A DNA stretch of 64,000 nt from Cryptomeria japonica (GCF_030272615.1 NC_081409.1:911109330-911173329), one strand, 5' to 3'. Counted from the first letter of the stretch, positions 38,842-51,605 are shown. Numbers and translations: made by a program. Notes: generated from the sequence alone by a model not told the origin.

Positions 38842-40359
38842 TGATGATTCAATGATGAATAGTTAGTACCAAACCGGTACTGAGAGGGTGGGGGTGAATG
38901 AGTACTGATAAAAAGACTTTTCCTTGAACCGGTTTGACTGAGAACCCTGCACTTTGACTGGCAAGCAATAGCACCGGTCTAAACCAGATTACTACCGGTT
39001 AAGCATAGTGAAAGACATAAACCGGTAACTCAACTTTCCACACAATCTAACATCTTATTTCCACTTCACCCATATGCATACACTAGTAATACTACAACAA
39101 AAATATAAAGACTTACTGGTTCAACATGCTTTACCACTTAATCAGAGAATAACAAAGCGTCACATGAAAAGCATCACACATAACACACATATTTTTCACG
39201 TGGAAACCCAACTGGGAAAAACCATGGTGGGGATGAATATCCACAAGTTGATCTTTGAACCCTTTTGAAGTCCGCTCTGTTAGGAGCCTAGTCTGATTAA
39301 AGACTTTACAATAGGTTCTGTTAGGAACCGATCCTGCTAGGGATCACCCAGTTAAGGATTAAACCATCTTAAAGGTTACCTTATTAGAGGATTTTTAGAA
39401 CTTAATGATTTTGAGTCACCCTGTTAAAGGATTTTACAACAAGCCGGTTAAAGCTACCCTGTTAAGGAATTTTCCAATTGTTGAAGTGGTTAGAGGTTAA
39501 CAGGTATTACAATGATCTAGTAGTAGCACTCAATGCCAATGCAGATCTGCTTTAGTTCCTTCCTTCTGCACTCACACTCTACAGGTATCTATTCTCTTAT
39601 TTAGTTTGGCAAGAATCGCATATCTTTGTACTTAGATACACACACAACATTTGCCAACAACCTCAACATGAAACACAACATCAACCTTATAGGAAACAGA
39701 TAGGTCGGTAGCATAAACCCTAAACCCTAAACATTTAGGTTGAGCAATTCAGTCAGTTTAATCCTAACTATTGAACACTTTGCTTTGAATACAATGGTCT
39801 TGAACAGATCTCAAGGCGTTCTCCATCATTTTTTCTTCACCACTTCTTGGAGGCGATAACCCATCACGCGTTCTCTATCATTTACAAAGTCTTCGCACAT
39901 TCCCGAGGTAGATAGGATTAATTTCCTTCATGCAAGATCCTTCACGCGCACAAGGCTGACGTGGTAACACAATTTGTTCTTCATTACAATGCTAACTCAT
40001 CACACAATGTCATTGGTTGAATCACATAGGCATAAAACACTTCAACCAAAAACCCTGAAGCTAAGACTACCAACCGGCAGTCATACCATATGAAACCTTG
40101 ATACAAAACATTCCATATACCGGTTCACATTCCAACATACCGGTTCACTTGGTCAAACATATCGCTTCACTTTTTCACATATACCAGTTCACATTTCAAC
40201 ATACTGGTTCACTTGGACAGCCATACCACTTCACTTATTCACATATACCGGTTCTCTTGTAAATTCTTACTTCAATATACCGGTTCACTCTTCATCATAT
40301 TGACATCAATGCCAACATACAATATCATCATGTTAACATACTCTGCACACATGCCAACA
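38842..40359 (-). mobile_element. Solo copia LTR J
   Basis: A 1518 bp unit from tgatgattcaatg to catgccaaca with a perfect 5 bp duplication aggca (38837-38841 and 40360-40364). In minus orientation it starts TGTTGGCATG. Near its end it shows CATTCACCCCCACCCTCTCA, close to the copia LTR ends of G, K and F. No internal sequence remains, so it is a solo LTR. Confidence 0.85.
40117..40288. repeat. ATACCGGTTCAC repeats in the U3 of J
   Basis: About seven exact or near copies of ataccggttcac at irregular spacing of 17-35 bases. The ACCGGT core is palindromic. In minus orientation they lie at the start of the LTR, in U3. Confidence 0.8.
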
Positions 40360-40364
40360 AGGCA

Positions 40365-42116
40365 GAGGTAGAGGAAGAGATGGCAGAGGTCATAGATGTA
40401 ACTATGGTGGTAGAGGTGTAGACCAAAGATCCCAAGAGGAATCCAAGTTGGTAGAGAAAAGTGGGGATTCCAATAGCAAGAACAGCTATAGAGGAAGGGG
40501 ATCTAGCAAATCTAATAGAGGAAGGTCTAGTGGATCAAGAAGAGGGTCCTATTTTGCCACAATGAAGTGCTACAACTGCTATCAGCTTGGACACCCAGCT
40601 TATAGATGTCCTGAGAAGTCTTCTACATCCCAAGGAGGTGAAAGGAGGTTAAAATATATTAAAAAAGATGCAGCAAATGTGAAGGCATCAGAAGTGAGTT
40701 TAGATTTTGAGAGTGGAGAGAATCTCATGATGAGAAGAGTTTTGATCAAAGAACCGGTTAAGGAGGAACCTAGCCAAAGAAGATCCCTGTTTACTATAAA
40801 ATGCAAGATTATGGATAAAGTGGTGGTAGATTTAGGTTCCACTGACAATATTGTGTCAGAAGAAGCAGTAAGTAAACTTAACCTGCAAATAATTTCACAT
40901 AATGATCTTTATAGGGTTACTTGGCTCAATAAGGAGCAACATGTCCTAGTGAATGGACAAACTTGGACAGAGTTCACTATAGGAAGTTACAAAGACAAGA
41001 TTTTGTGTGATATCTTGCCAATGGATGCATGCCACCTACTCTTAGGTAGACCCTGGCAATTTGACAGGAAAGCAGTACACCATGGAGAAAATAATTCTTA
41101 TACTTTCCAAAAAGATGGAGTTACTTACAAAATTCAGTCCTTAAAAGATGAAGAAGGAAGCAGACCTAAGGGTTCCAATGTGCTACTAGTTGGTGAGAAG
41201 GAGTTCATTAACACCCTCAAGGAAGGAGAAGGAGTGGGTTTTGCATTTGTAGTGAAACCTAAAGGAGAAATAAAGGAAAAGAAAGTATGCATTCCCAATG
41301 AAGTGCAACAGATACTAAACCAGTTCAAGGAGATCATTAGTGATGGAACACCTACAACGTTGCCTCCTCAACGTGCCATCAGTCACCAAATTGACTTCAT
41401 ACCTGGAGCTTCTTTACCTAATAAGGCAGCCTATAAGATGACACCAGAGCATAATCAAGAGGTAGCTAAACAAATACAAGAGCTTTTGGACAATGGTCTG
41501 ATAAGGAAAAGCATCAGCCCATGTGCAGTGCCCACTGTGTTGGCACCAAAGAAGGGAGGTACTTGGAGACTGTGCACTGATTCGAGAGCCATCAACTGGA
41601 TTACAATTAGGTATAGATTTCCTATTCCCATAATTGAAGGTTTGATGGATTGTTTAGGGGGTGCCAAGTATTTTACCAAGATAGACCTCAAGAGTGGTTA
41701 CCACTAAATCCAAATCAAGGAGGGAGATGAATGGAAGACAACCTTCAAGACTACAAAAGGACTTTATGAATGGCTTGTTATGTCATTTGGACTCACAAAC
41801 GCCCCTAGCACATTCATGAGGCTCATGAATGAAGTACTCAAGGACTACATTGGTAAATTTGTCGTTGTTTACTTAGATGACATCTTAATTTTTAACAAGT
41901 TTAAAGATGAGCATCTTAAGAATATAGAAATTGTCTTGGAAAAACTATATGATGAACAACTAACCATCAATTTGGAGAAATATGAGTTTATGAAACAAGA
42001 ATTAGTGTATCTTGGGTTTGTAGTCTCAAGTGGTGATTTGAAAATGGACACTTCAAAGGTGGAAGCAATAACCAATTGGCCTACTCCTAAAACAACAAGT
42101 GAAGTAAGGAGTTTTC
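40365..42116 (+). pseudogene. Nucleocapsid, protease and reverse transcriptase of E
   Basis: A 419-codon frame (40448-41707) begins with an Arg/Gly/Ser-rich tract and a CCHC knuckle (CYNCYQLGHPAYRC, near 40569-40610). Protease follows with VVVDLGSTDNIV, where the usual DSG is DLG, then CHLLLGRPW. The reverse transcriptase fingers have RKSISPCAVPTVLAPKKGG and [16 protein letters not shown] at 41705 replaces a Gln codon, and the frame continues at 41708 with [19 protein letters not shown] and the intact [11 protein letters not shown]. About a dozen residues of the connection domain are missing near 42130, with a frame change. Confidence 0.9.
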
Positions 42117-42845
42117 ATGGTTTGGCTCAGTTTTGCACTTATGCTAGAGACAATCAAGGGAGGTATGAGAACCAAGTTTGTATGGACAAATGAAGCACAA
42201 AAAGGTTTTGATCTCTTGAAGACAAAGGTGGCTACACAATCGGTACTAATCCTACCAAGCTTTGACAAACTTTTCACAATTGAATGTGATGCCAACAACA
42301 TAGCGGTTGGAGCAGTTTTTAGTCAAGACAATAGACCAGTTACATTTTTCAGTGAGAAACTCAATGATGCAAAGAAAAGGTATTCTTCCTATGATTTGGA
42401 ATGGTATGCACTTGTCCAGTCACTTAGGAAATGGAGGCATTGTTTGCTACCTAAGGAATTTGTGGTTGACACTGATAATCAAGCTCTTAGCTTTCTTAAT
42501 TCTCAAGAAAAGTTAAACCATAGGCATATCAAATGGGTAGAGTATTTGCAGTCATATACTTTTACCATCAAACACAAGAAAGGACAATGTAATAAGGTAG
42601 TTGATGCATTGAGTAGGAGGTTACTAATAGTACAAAAAGTACAACTCAAAAGCATTGGAGTGGATAGTTTCAAGAATTTGTATGAAGAAGATGAAGATTT
42701 TGCTACTGCCTACAAGGTTTGCCAAGAGTTTAGGAATCATTTTCATAGTGAATATGCAGATTTCACTTTGCAAGATGGACTTTTGTTCAAAGGAGGACAA
42801 CTTTGTGTACCCAGAGGGTCTATGAGAGAAATTTTGATGCAATAA
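42117..42845 (+). pseudogene. RNase H and integrase entry of E
   Basis: A 242-codon frame reads [17 protein letters not shown], then RNase H with FTIECDANNIAVGAVFSQD, YSSYDLEWYALVQSLRKW, VVDTDNQALSFL and KVVDALSRR. All the acidic residues I expect for the active site are present. A TAA at 42843 ends it where the integrase zinc segment should begin. Confidence 0.88.
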
Positions 42846-43596
42846 AAGCACAATGGATGCTTAAGTGGACATTTTGGTTTGAATAAGACTTTGGAACTTG
42901 TTCAAAGATTCTACTATTGGCCAAAAATGCAAAGGGATATCAGGAGATATGTGGAGCAATGTGTAATTTGTCAAAGAGCTAAGGGAACATCTTTTAATGC
43001 TGGATTGTATCAACCTTTACCTATCCCAAACAGGCCATGGGAGTGTGTAAGTATGGATTTTGTTGTTGGTTTACCCAAGACCAAATCTGGATTTGATAGC
43101 ATCTATGTTGTCATAGATAGATTCAGTAAAATGGCCCATTTTGTTCCTTGTAAGGTGACTCATGATGCCAGTCATATTGCTCATTTGTTTTTTAAAGAGG
43201 TCATTAAGATTCATGGTTAACCCATCAGTATAGTGTCAGATAGAGATACAAAATTCATTGGACATTTCTGGAGAACTTTATGGCAGAGATTGGGAACTAA
43301 CTTGTCTTTCAGCTCAGCATACCATCCCCAAACGGATGGCCAAACAGAGGTGGTCAATAGAATGCTAGGGAACCTTCTCAGATTTTTGACAAAGGAGTAT
43401 GGGAAAGCTTGGGATCAGATCATTCATCAAGCTGAATTTTGTTACAATGACAGTGTAAATAGATCAACCGGTAAGAGTCCTTTTGAAGTAGTTTATGGCC
43501 TTCATCCCATAGGTGTTTTGGAGCTCAGAGAAATTGAGAAGATGGGACAACAAAGTGGACATGTTGTTGACATGGCTCAGTCCATGAAGGAGATTC
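42846..43596 (+). pseudogene. Integrase core of E (interrupted by G)
   Basis: In the same frame as RNase H. The zinc segment has HFGLNKTLELVQRFYYWPKM and CVICQRAK. The catalytic core has [28 protein letters not shown] and [14 protein letters not shown], so all three catalytic residues (D, D, E) survive. A TAA at 43218-43220 splits the core. Element G is inserted after DMAQSMKEI, and the protein resumes at 51606. Confidence 0.9.
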
Positions 43597-44779
43597 TGTT
43601 ACTAATCAAATTGCCATTAGTTTCATATCCAAAGTCATACTATATATTCTAGTCGATTAGTATTACCGAATCATGCAGTTGGTACACACAGAGAAGTCGG
43701 TATGAATAGTCTAGTCGGTTACAGAAGAAAGTAGTCACAGAACACAGTATTCACCGAGCTGTTTATCGAGTAATGTTTCATGGCTACCGAGCAGTAAAGT
43801 TAACTCACCGAGTTGATATTCACCGAGTGAAACGTTTTACCAGATACATTGAACCTGGTCATGCACATGGAAACGTGTTACAAGATCGAGGCACATCTAA
43901 CCGTTTTACATTGGAAATTGCACTAGGAGATTGTGTATGATTACAAGGTCAATCTGACCAATGAAATATTTTGTTTAGTTATTCATTCGAACAATCTTTT
44001 TGTAAGATCAAAGCAATGAATTAGATCACCGTTGTAAGAGAACTATTTATACAACATGATTTTAGGGTTAGAAAAAAAGATAGATGTGAGATATGTGTGT
44101 GTATGCATGAAGGAAGACTGTTACAGAGACACAAAGAGGTCACCGAGAAGGTTATTAGTGAACAGTCGAAAAACAGAGTAAACAGAAGGGTTTACCTAGT
44201 TACAATATGGGTTACCGAGGTATGCTACAAGCTAGGTAATCTTATTCTAAGCACATAGAATCTGCTATAGCATTTTAGATGTAAAGTTGCAGATATTTGT
44301 AATGATTTTATTGTAAAATTGTGAAGTTGTAAGAGAAACCTTTAACAGGGTAAAAGACTCTAAAAGACTCTAACCAAGTCTATAAATTGTAAATCCTCTA
44401 ACCAGGTGCAACATTTATATAGTGTTGTAAAATCCTTTAGTAAGGTAGATCTAACAGATCTTGATACTCCTAACAGGGTAAGCTATTAGAAATAGCTAAA
44501 TGTAGCTCTAACCGAGCAATATTTATTAATGCAATAGTGAAGTTGTGGGTGCCATCCCCACTGCAATTTTTCTCTCTAACCAAGAGTTTCTGCGTAACCA
44601 AAATATATGTGTTATGGAGTGAATCATGTATGATTGTTATCTGTTTGTTTTAACTTTATTTTATGTTACTACACTATTCTGTTTATGCATAACAGTAAGG
44701 TTATTATTGAAGAAAAGTTTTGGAGTACTGATTCACCCCTCCCCTCTCAGTACATTAGCTTTCCATATTGGGCCTAACA
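43597..44779 (+). repeat. 5' LTR of G
   Basis: Runs from tgttactaatcaaattg to gggcctaaca. A TATA-like ctatttata lies at 44043-44051. Repeated accgag units occur in the first 300 bases. The end region has GATTCACCCCTCCCCTCTCA. Confidence 0.93.
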
Positions 44780-44780
44780 A

Positions 44781-44793
44781 TTGGTATCAAAAC
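44781..44793 (+). other. Primer binding site of G
   Basis: ttggtatcaaaac, one base after the LTR, resembles the TGGTATCAGAGC complement of initiator tRNA-Met with one or two changes. Confidence 0.65.
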
Positions 44794-44841
44794 TTGAATC
44801 TTGGAAAAGGGTTTAACTACCTAAAGAGAAAGATCTTAGCA

Positions 44842-46181
44842 ATGGAAGGCTACAAACAATCTCAGAGGATTGTGTATCTACAAGAAGAGCAAGATAATGC
44901 AAATCAAGTGATTGCAAATATGCAAAGGCAAATGCAAAAATCTCTAAAAGTAAGGAGAAGATTATCTGATGACTTGTAGGATTCTCAAGAGCTAGTGGAA
45001 CAAATTGAGACATCATCTGAGAACAGTATATCTGAAGAGACTGAAGAATTGATTGGAATGTTGAAAGAAAAGAACAAAGCATTGGCTGATCAACTGAAAG
45101 CAATGAAAAAGAACATGAACATTTCAGTTTATAGATGACTGAAAATCTAGATGCATTAAGGATAGCTAAGGATAAAGCAAGAGATCTACAAAGAGAGAAA
45201 CAACAGCTTGAAGTTCTAGTATCTAATAAAGATGATGAAATCATAAGGTTAACTGGTATTCAACAAAATATGATAGATCAACTAGGTTATGCACATCATG
45301 AAGCAATTATGAAGAATGATGAAAATCAATCATTGAAACTTGAAGCTGGTGAACTTGAAACAGAGAAGAAATCCAAAGAATCATTGGAGAAAAGTTATGA
45401 AGCATCAAAGATGTTGGATGAGCAACTGAATACAAGAAGACCCTACAAAGATGGAGGACTCGGTTACAAAGGAAAAGAATCAACCGAGAAAGGAATTCAT
45501 ACTACCGAGAGAGGAGAATCATCAAAGCAAGCTGGAAAAGGGAATAACATCAAAAGGAAGAAGCCTATTTGCTACTACTGTGGAAATCAAGGTCATATTG
45601 CCAACATATGCCAGATCAGAAAAGGTAAGCAACCGAATATCACTAAGTCCAATGGATATTGTTACAATTGCAATAAATATGGTCACACATCTAATCAATG
45701 TAGGACAAAGTCTGTTAACAACTATTAGAAGGCAAAATTCAAAGGGTTGTGTAGAAACTGCAATAGATATGGACATAGTATCGAGAAGTGCTGGTTTAAG
45801 CAAAAGAACTACATGAAGTATCCACATCAAGCAAACACTAGAGGTTACCGAACTCACACAGATCCTTACCGACAATATGCAGCAATACCATGGGACTACA
45901 ATACGAGGATATGGTGTGAATGTTGTGGAAGATATGGACATATTAGTGCCAACTATTTTATAAGATTTGGAATGAACAACTAGAGATCATGGAGAAATCC
46001 TGGTATGGCATGTTTTCATTGTCACAAAGTTGGACATTTAGCTGGAGATTGCAGAGATCAATCGAGAAGAGACACTGAAGAGATAAAAGAAAAATTCAAG
46101 ATGATTTGGAAAAAGAAAGAAATGATGTCAGATGAAGAAAGCACCTTACCTACCGAGTTAGGTGCACCTATTTCAAATTAG
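44842..46181 (+). pseudogene. Gag-like protein of G with coiled coil and five zinc knuckles
   Basis: ATG at 44842. The first half is Gln/Glu/Lys-rich and looks like a continuous coiled coil. A frameshift near 45100 and stops at 44977, 45132, 45726 and 45981 break it. The second half holds five knuckles: CYYCGNQGHIANIC, CYNCNKYGHTSNQC, CRNCNRYGHSIEKC, CECCGRYGHISANY (last Cys lost) and CFHCHKVGHLAGDC. Most plant retrotransposon Gags have one or two. I do not see the usual copia Gag N-terminal domain. RNA packaging is the likely role by family. Confidence 0.75.
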
Positions 46182-46679
46182 TCAAGAAAAGGTATGAAGG
46201 GACTGCACTCTCTAAAGGTTAAATCATAACAGTTCCTATTCTATTATGTACAAAATTCAAAATCTGCATAGTTAAGATGCAGTTAGTCAGTTTATATACT
46301 ATATAGGAAACCTGTCAAGTCGGTTAATAAAAGAAAGTTAGTTACTCGGTTAAAACAAAAAAAGGTGTAAATCGGTAAAAGGTGAACTGAGTGCATTTAA
46401 TGTCTTGACCTAACTTGCACGAAGCTTGATAAGGTATTTTTGAGTACTTAAAAGTGTTTTCGTGGTCATTTTCATTCACCCAAGTTTTTGAGAAGCAGAG
46501 CAGAGCAAATCAAAGTGATCAAACTTCATTCAGAGCTAATTTCGAGGTATTTACATCAATCTATTCACACTGTTTAGCTGGTTTCTGATCTAGTCAAATT
46601 GCTATTGTCTACCGAGTGTGAAGCATCAGTCGTTTGTAAACCCTAAGGATAATTTGTCTAATCTTACCCAAAACCTACC
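46182..46679 (+). other. Spacer and leader before the large frame of G
   Basis: About 500 bases with no frame. The last part (46480-46679) looks like a transcript leader and ends in accATGGca, a strong plant start context. No certain promoter or splice site is visible. Confidence 0.5.
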
Positions 46680-49600
46680 ATGGCACCCAAGATCCAAGAC
46701 CCCGTAGTTGTCCAAAATGTGGAGAAGCCCTCGCTGAAATATTCTCTAACTCCCAAAGTTGCCTTAGAACCGGATGACAAAACTGCATTTTCACTCATCT
46801 CGGATCGAGTCTTGTTAGTAGAAGATGTCAGATTCTTCACCAAATGCCGTGTTGAGGAACTCGGTCATGTAGAGATTAGTGACACATATGATGAACTTTG
46901 CACTGATGGCAAACTAGATAGCAAATTTGAGCATCTCAAAATCAAGGGATTAACTGAAGCCCTAGTCTATCCTCATGTGTTCAAACCCCAGTGGGTTAAG
47001 TTTGTCTTGAGAAGAGTACATGATGATTTCATGTGGCTACAAGAGCAACCATTTAAGATCACTAAGGAAATCATTCACCTGATCACTGGGTATCCCATCT
47101 ACGATCATGCACAAGCACAAAAAATGATATCACAAAAGGAGCTAATCAGTCTAACCGGAGTAGAATCTGATTACCGAGGACTAAAATTGAATAATGTCAC
47201 TGATGCAGAACTCAAGTTTGCAATTAGAGTTATTGGTTATTGTTTCTTCCAATCTGCAAGGGAAAATAGTGTACCATGTGTTGTAGTTGACTTGGCCTAC
47301 AAAATAGTGAAGAAGGGAATGAAAGTAGACTTGTGTGAAGTACTACTGAAGAACTTGTTTGAGAACCTAAACATAATAAGGAAGCCAAAGAAGAACAACT
47401 TGGCAAATACACTAAAATTTGGTACACTACTTTTATGTATGTTTTTCTACTTTGAGAAGTTCTTTCCTTCAGTCGGTAAAGTAGTATGGGAGCTACACCG
47501 ACCTATGACCCATCAGATCAATGACTTCATCAAGAAGTTAGGAGATAACTTTAATGATATCATGGATGATTACTTTAGAAAATTCCAAGAGAAAATGCAC
47601 AACAGGTACAGGATTCCACCATAGTTGGTAGAAAAATACAAGGACAATATATGTTTTGAGGTCGATACTGATTATTGTTATGTGAATGTTGTTGAACCAA
47701 GGACTCAATCATTGCAACCAATGGGTTATGAGATTGATTATGATATAACATAGCAACAAATTGATGCCTATTTATCATTGCCAAGGCATGCAACTAAACT
47801 AAGGTATGGAACCTATGAAGAGGTGAAGGAGAAAGTAAAAATGAGCATTGTAGTACCTAAGGCTACAAGAAAAGCTATAAAAATGATAAAGGTTTTATCT
47901 GAGAAATTAGGAGAAGAATCCTCCTCTACACCTGTCAAAGGCAATCTTGCCATTACCAAAGAGGAATCAGAAGCTCAAGAGGCTGCAATAACATTGAGCA
48001 CAGAGTTGCCAAAGGGTAAAGTTCTGAAAAGAAAGAAACAGGACATCACAAAGGCCCTACCGACTCCACCAACAAAGAGACCCAACACCAGAGCATCAGC
48101 TGCATCACCGAGTAAGAAGCAAAAGAGTGTTACTGCACCAAAGGTAACCAAGACCTATAAGAAATCTACTCGGAGACTCATTTTGGAAAAAGAGTCAAGT
48201 GATACAGAGTCTGATGATGCAAATAAATTCCAGATTGTGAAAAGAAAAAAGGTAAATATTCACAGTGTTGAAATTTTTTGTGCCAATCTTAAAGAATACG
48301 GTGGATTTGCAGGATTTAGATATATTAAGTATGAGACTAGGAATAATGATGAGAAGTGACAGATTGAAGAAGCTATCATCTGTACACTTCTAAAGTTTCG
48401 GCTAGCTCCATTAGAACTAGCAAAGTCACTTCCGAGTGAACTATACTTACATATTGATAACAGATGGAAATATGCAATGGACTCAGAGAGACAAATAAGA
48501 GAAAGAAGTCTAGTCCATCTATTTCCTGACATGTCCATAATAGAAATCAAGGAGCATTTGACCACATACAATTCAAAATTTCTAGTGAAACAGAGAGCCT
48601 TAAAATTGATGATTGGGCTATACATTGATGTGGAGAATGAGACAAAAGCCAAGTGGGAGGAGATCTTCAAACAAAAGGATGTCAGTGAACAATCTCAAAT
48701 TGAAATTGTTGATGTCACTGAGCAAGATCCAGATGTCACCGAGGAAGGTCCAGACCCGGTTGACACTATTCAAATTGATGAAGATGTAATGGATGAAGCA
48801 GCACCGGAGTAGGAAATGATTGAAGACACTACTTATGCAAAACTTGTCTCTAGTGAATCTGTCTTAGAACAAGTTCAGCCTTATCTGCCGGTGAAGCCAC
48901 CTATCTCAACCGAAGCTCCCAAGGACACCGAGCAAGGCACCGAAGGTAACAAATCTGAAGTTGTAGGAGATACAACCAAAGATCAGACGTCTCAAGCACA
49001 GACAAGCACTGCAAATGTTACAGGTGAGACCCCTAGCACCGAGCCACCCAAAGACACTACAATGACTATAGGAACTGACCAAAGTGTTGCATCTACCGAG
49101 CAACCTACCGAGGGTCAGTAAGCCTCACAAGCACTTGTCTTAGTGCCATCGACCAAAGGAAAAGAGAAGAAGGTGAGAAAACATGGTTTCAAATTTGACT
49201 TATCTAAACCGATTGTGTTGCCCAATGTAGACATCTCCAAATTGAAAGGGCAAGCACTCACTGAATTCGGTGAACTATGCAAAGCAAAGGCCAAACAGGA
49301 GAAGCAACTGGCCATACAGAAAAAGAATAAAGTACTTCAGAAGGTTAGGACACTACTCACATAAATGCTACCTTCAGCAACAGTGTCACCCGATGCAACC
49401 ATCCATATTCAACTGGATGAACTCCTAAATCAGATTGAAACATCTGGAGTTGATGCATCTGAGTACTTAAGCAAGCTCAAGGATAAAGAGCTAACTGCTA
49501 AAATGATAGAGGAAGTATAGAAATCGATTGCTGTTGGCAAGGTAAAACTTGTCAAATTCATTGCTGAGTTGTCCCCTCAACTCAAGCATATTCTTTATTT

Positions 49601-50048
49601 ATTCCAGAAACTGTGTACATTTTCCTTATTCATTAAAGATGTCAAAAATAAAACTAATGCAATTGAGAAAGAGATCACCGATCTCTCCACTAAGTTGACC
49701 ATCGAGCCTAATTCAGTTCAGAATTTTTATACAAAGCTTCAACAACTCATGGCTCAATAGTTAGAACTGAGGAATGAAGAGCATAAAATAAGGATGGATA
49801 TAATGACCCTTCAGACATTATTCCTTCCTCATCTCTCATCAGTACAGGAACAGATCAACAGAGCTACACGCCTATCAACTACACAAGAGGGAAGCACTCT
49901 TGATGGCTTAATATCACTCTTATCTGATATTCAAGCACAAAATTCATTAATGGAAAGTGTAAAGGATTCACTCTCAGTCACCCTCACTGACGCCCAGACC
50001 AAGTATAAGTCTATTTTTGATCAGTTACCACCTCCGGATGGGAATTGA
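46680..50048 (+). pseudogene. 1122-codon frame of unknown function in G
   Basis: From the ATG at 46680 to TGA at 50046 the same frame runs for 3369 bases. It is interrupted only by in-frame stops at 47622, 47751, 48357, 48810, 49119, 49362, 49518 and 49758, with no frameshift. The first 310 residues form a folded-looking domain (motifs VLLVEDVRFFTKCRVEEL, PFKITKEIIHLITGYPIYD, SVPCVVVDLAYKIVKKGMK). It reminds me of uncharacterised transposon-borne plant proteins. Next are a Lys/Arg-rich section with RPNTRASAASPSKKQK (nuclear-signal-like), a second ordered block (48360-48660), an acidic Thr/Pro/Glu-rich section and a C-terminal coiled coil. It is not pol. Function unknown. Confidence 0.75.
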
Positions 50049-50424
50049 GTTTTTGATGTTTGTCAAAAAGGGGGAGTAATATTATGATACTACATAGAGG
50101 AAAGTAATACCCAGCAAAGGGGGAGTAATTCTATATTTGGAGAGTAATATAGTTTTGATAACACAATTTTGAGTATTGTATACAAGGGGAGTATACCGAG
50201 CAGAATATACAGAGCATTCAGAGCACACTCACAAAACAGAACCGAACATGCAAAATTCAGAGTTATGTACAGAATAACGATAAGGGGAGTATATCTGCAC
50301 ATACTACTTCATTGACTATTGTATATATTATCAAGTATAGTCATTTTGCAAGTATATAGTTTTTGAGTTATGACTTTGAAAGTAGTTTTTGTCAAACATC
50401 TCAACTAATGTCAAAAGGGGAGAT
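50049..50424 (+). other. Polypurine tract cluster of G
   Basis: Repeated AAAGGGGGAGTAAT-like tracts occur near 50067, 50115, 50185 and 50280. The proximal tract aaaaggggagat at 50413-50424 abuts the 3' LTR. Several polypurine tracts before the 3' LTR are a reported Sirevirus trait. Confidence 0.75.
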
Positions 50425-51600
50425 TGTTACTACTTATCAAATTGCCATTAGTTTCATATCCAAAGTCATACTATATATTCTAGTCAGTTAGTATTACCGA
50501 ATCATGCAGTCGGTACACACAGAGAAGTCAGTATGAACAGTCTAGTCGGTTATAGAAGAAAGTAGTCACAGAATGCAGTATTCACCGAGCTGTTTATCGA
50601 GTAATGTTTCATGGCTACCGAGCAGTAAAGTTAACTCACCGAGTTGATATTCACTGAGTGAAACGTTTTACCAGATACATTGAACCTGGCCATGCACATG
50701 AAAATGTGTTACAAGATCGAGGCACATCTAACCATTTTACATTGGAAATTGCACTAGGAGATTGTGTATGATTATAAGGTCAATCTGACCAATGAAATAT
50801 TTTGTTTAGTTATTCATTCGAAGAATCTTTTTGTAAGATTGAAGCAATGAATTAGATCACCACTGTAAGAGAACTATTTATACAGCATAATTTTAGGGTT
50901 AGAAAAAAAGACAGATGTGAGATATGTGTGTGTATGCCTGAAGGAAGACTGTTATAGAGACACATAGAGGTCACCGAGAAGGTTATCAGTGAACAGTCGA
51001 AGAATAGAGTAAACATAAGGGTTTACTGAGTTACAATATGGGTTACCGAGGTATGCTACAAGCTAGGTAATCTTATTCTGAGCACATAGAATCTGCTATA
51101 GCATTTCAGATGTAAAGTTGCAGATATTTGTAATGATTTTATTGTAAAATTGTGAAGTTGTAAGAGAAACCTTTAACAGGGTAAAAGACTCTAACCAAGT
51201 CTTTAAATTGTAAATCCTCTAACCAGGTGCAACATTTATATAGTGTTGTAAAATCCTTTAGTAAGGTAGATCTAACAGATCTTGATACTCCTAACAGGGT
51301 AAGCTATCAGAAATAGCTAAATGTAGCTCTAACTGAGCAATCTTTATTATTGCAGTAGTGAAGTTGTGGGTGCCATCCCCACCATAGTTTTTCTCTCTAA
51401 CCAAGAGTTTCTGTGTAACCAAAATATATGTGTTATGGAGTGAATCATGTATGATTGTTATCTGTTTGTTTTAACTTTATTTTATGTTACTGCACTATTC
51501 TGTTTATGCATAACAGTAAGGTTATTATTGAAGAAAAGTATTGGAATACTGATTCGCCCCTCCCCTCTCAGTACATTAGCTTTCCATATTGGGCCTAACA
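50425..51600 (+). repeat. 3' LTR of G
   Basis: Second copy, tgttactacttatc...gggcctaaca, followed directly by the gattc target duplication and the rest of element E. Confidence 0.93.
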
Positions 51601-51605
51601 GATTC

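Larger units (their letters stand above)
43597..51600 (+). mobile_element. Pol-less copia element G (Sirevirus-like, gag plus a large novel frame)
   Basis: An 8.0 kb element with LTRs at 43597-44779 and 50425-51600 and a perfect target duplication gattc (43592-43596 and 51601-51605). Inside are a primer site, a gag-like gene with five zinc knuckles, a 0.5 kb spacer, a 1122-codon frame of unknown function and a cluster of polypurine tracts. No protease, integrase, reverse transcriptase or RNase H is detectable, so it needs enzymes from another element. The LTR ends and repeated polypurine tracts resemble Sireviruses. About five base differences and one small indel separate the first 120 bases of the LTRs. 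Confidence 0.92.

Noticed and set aside
39717-39740. Telomere-like ccctaaa repeats
   Set aside because: Only two units occur, inside solo LTR J. Too few for an interstitial telomere.
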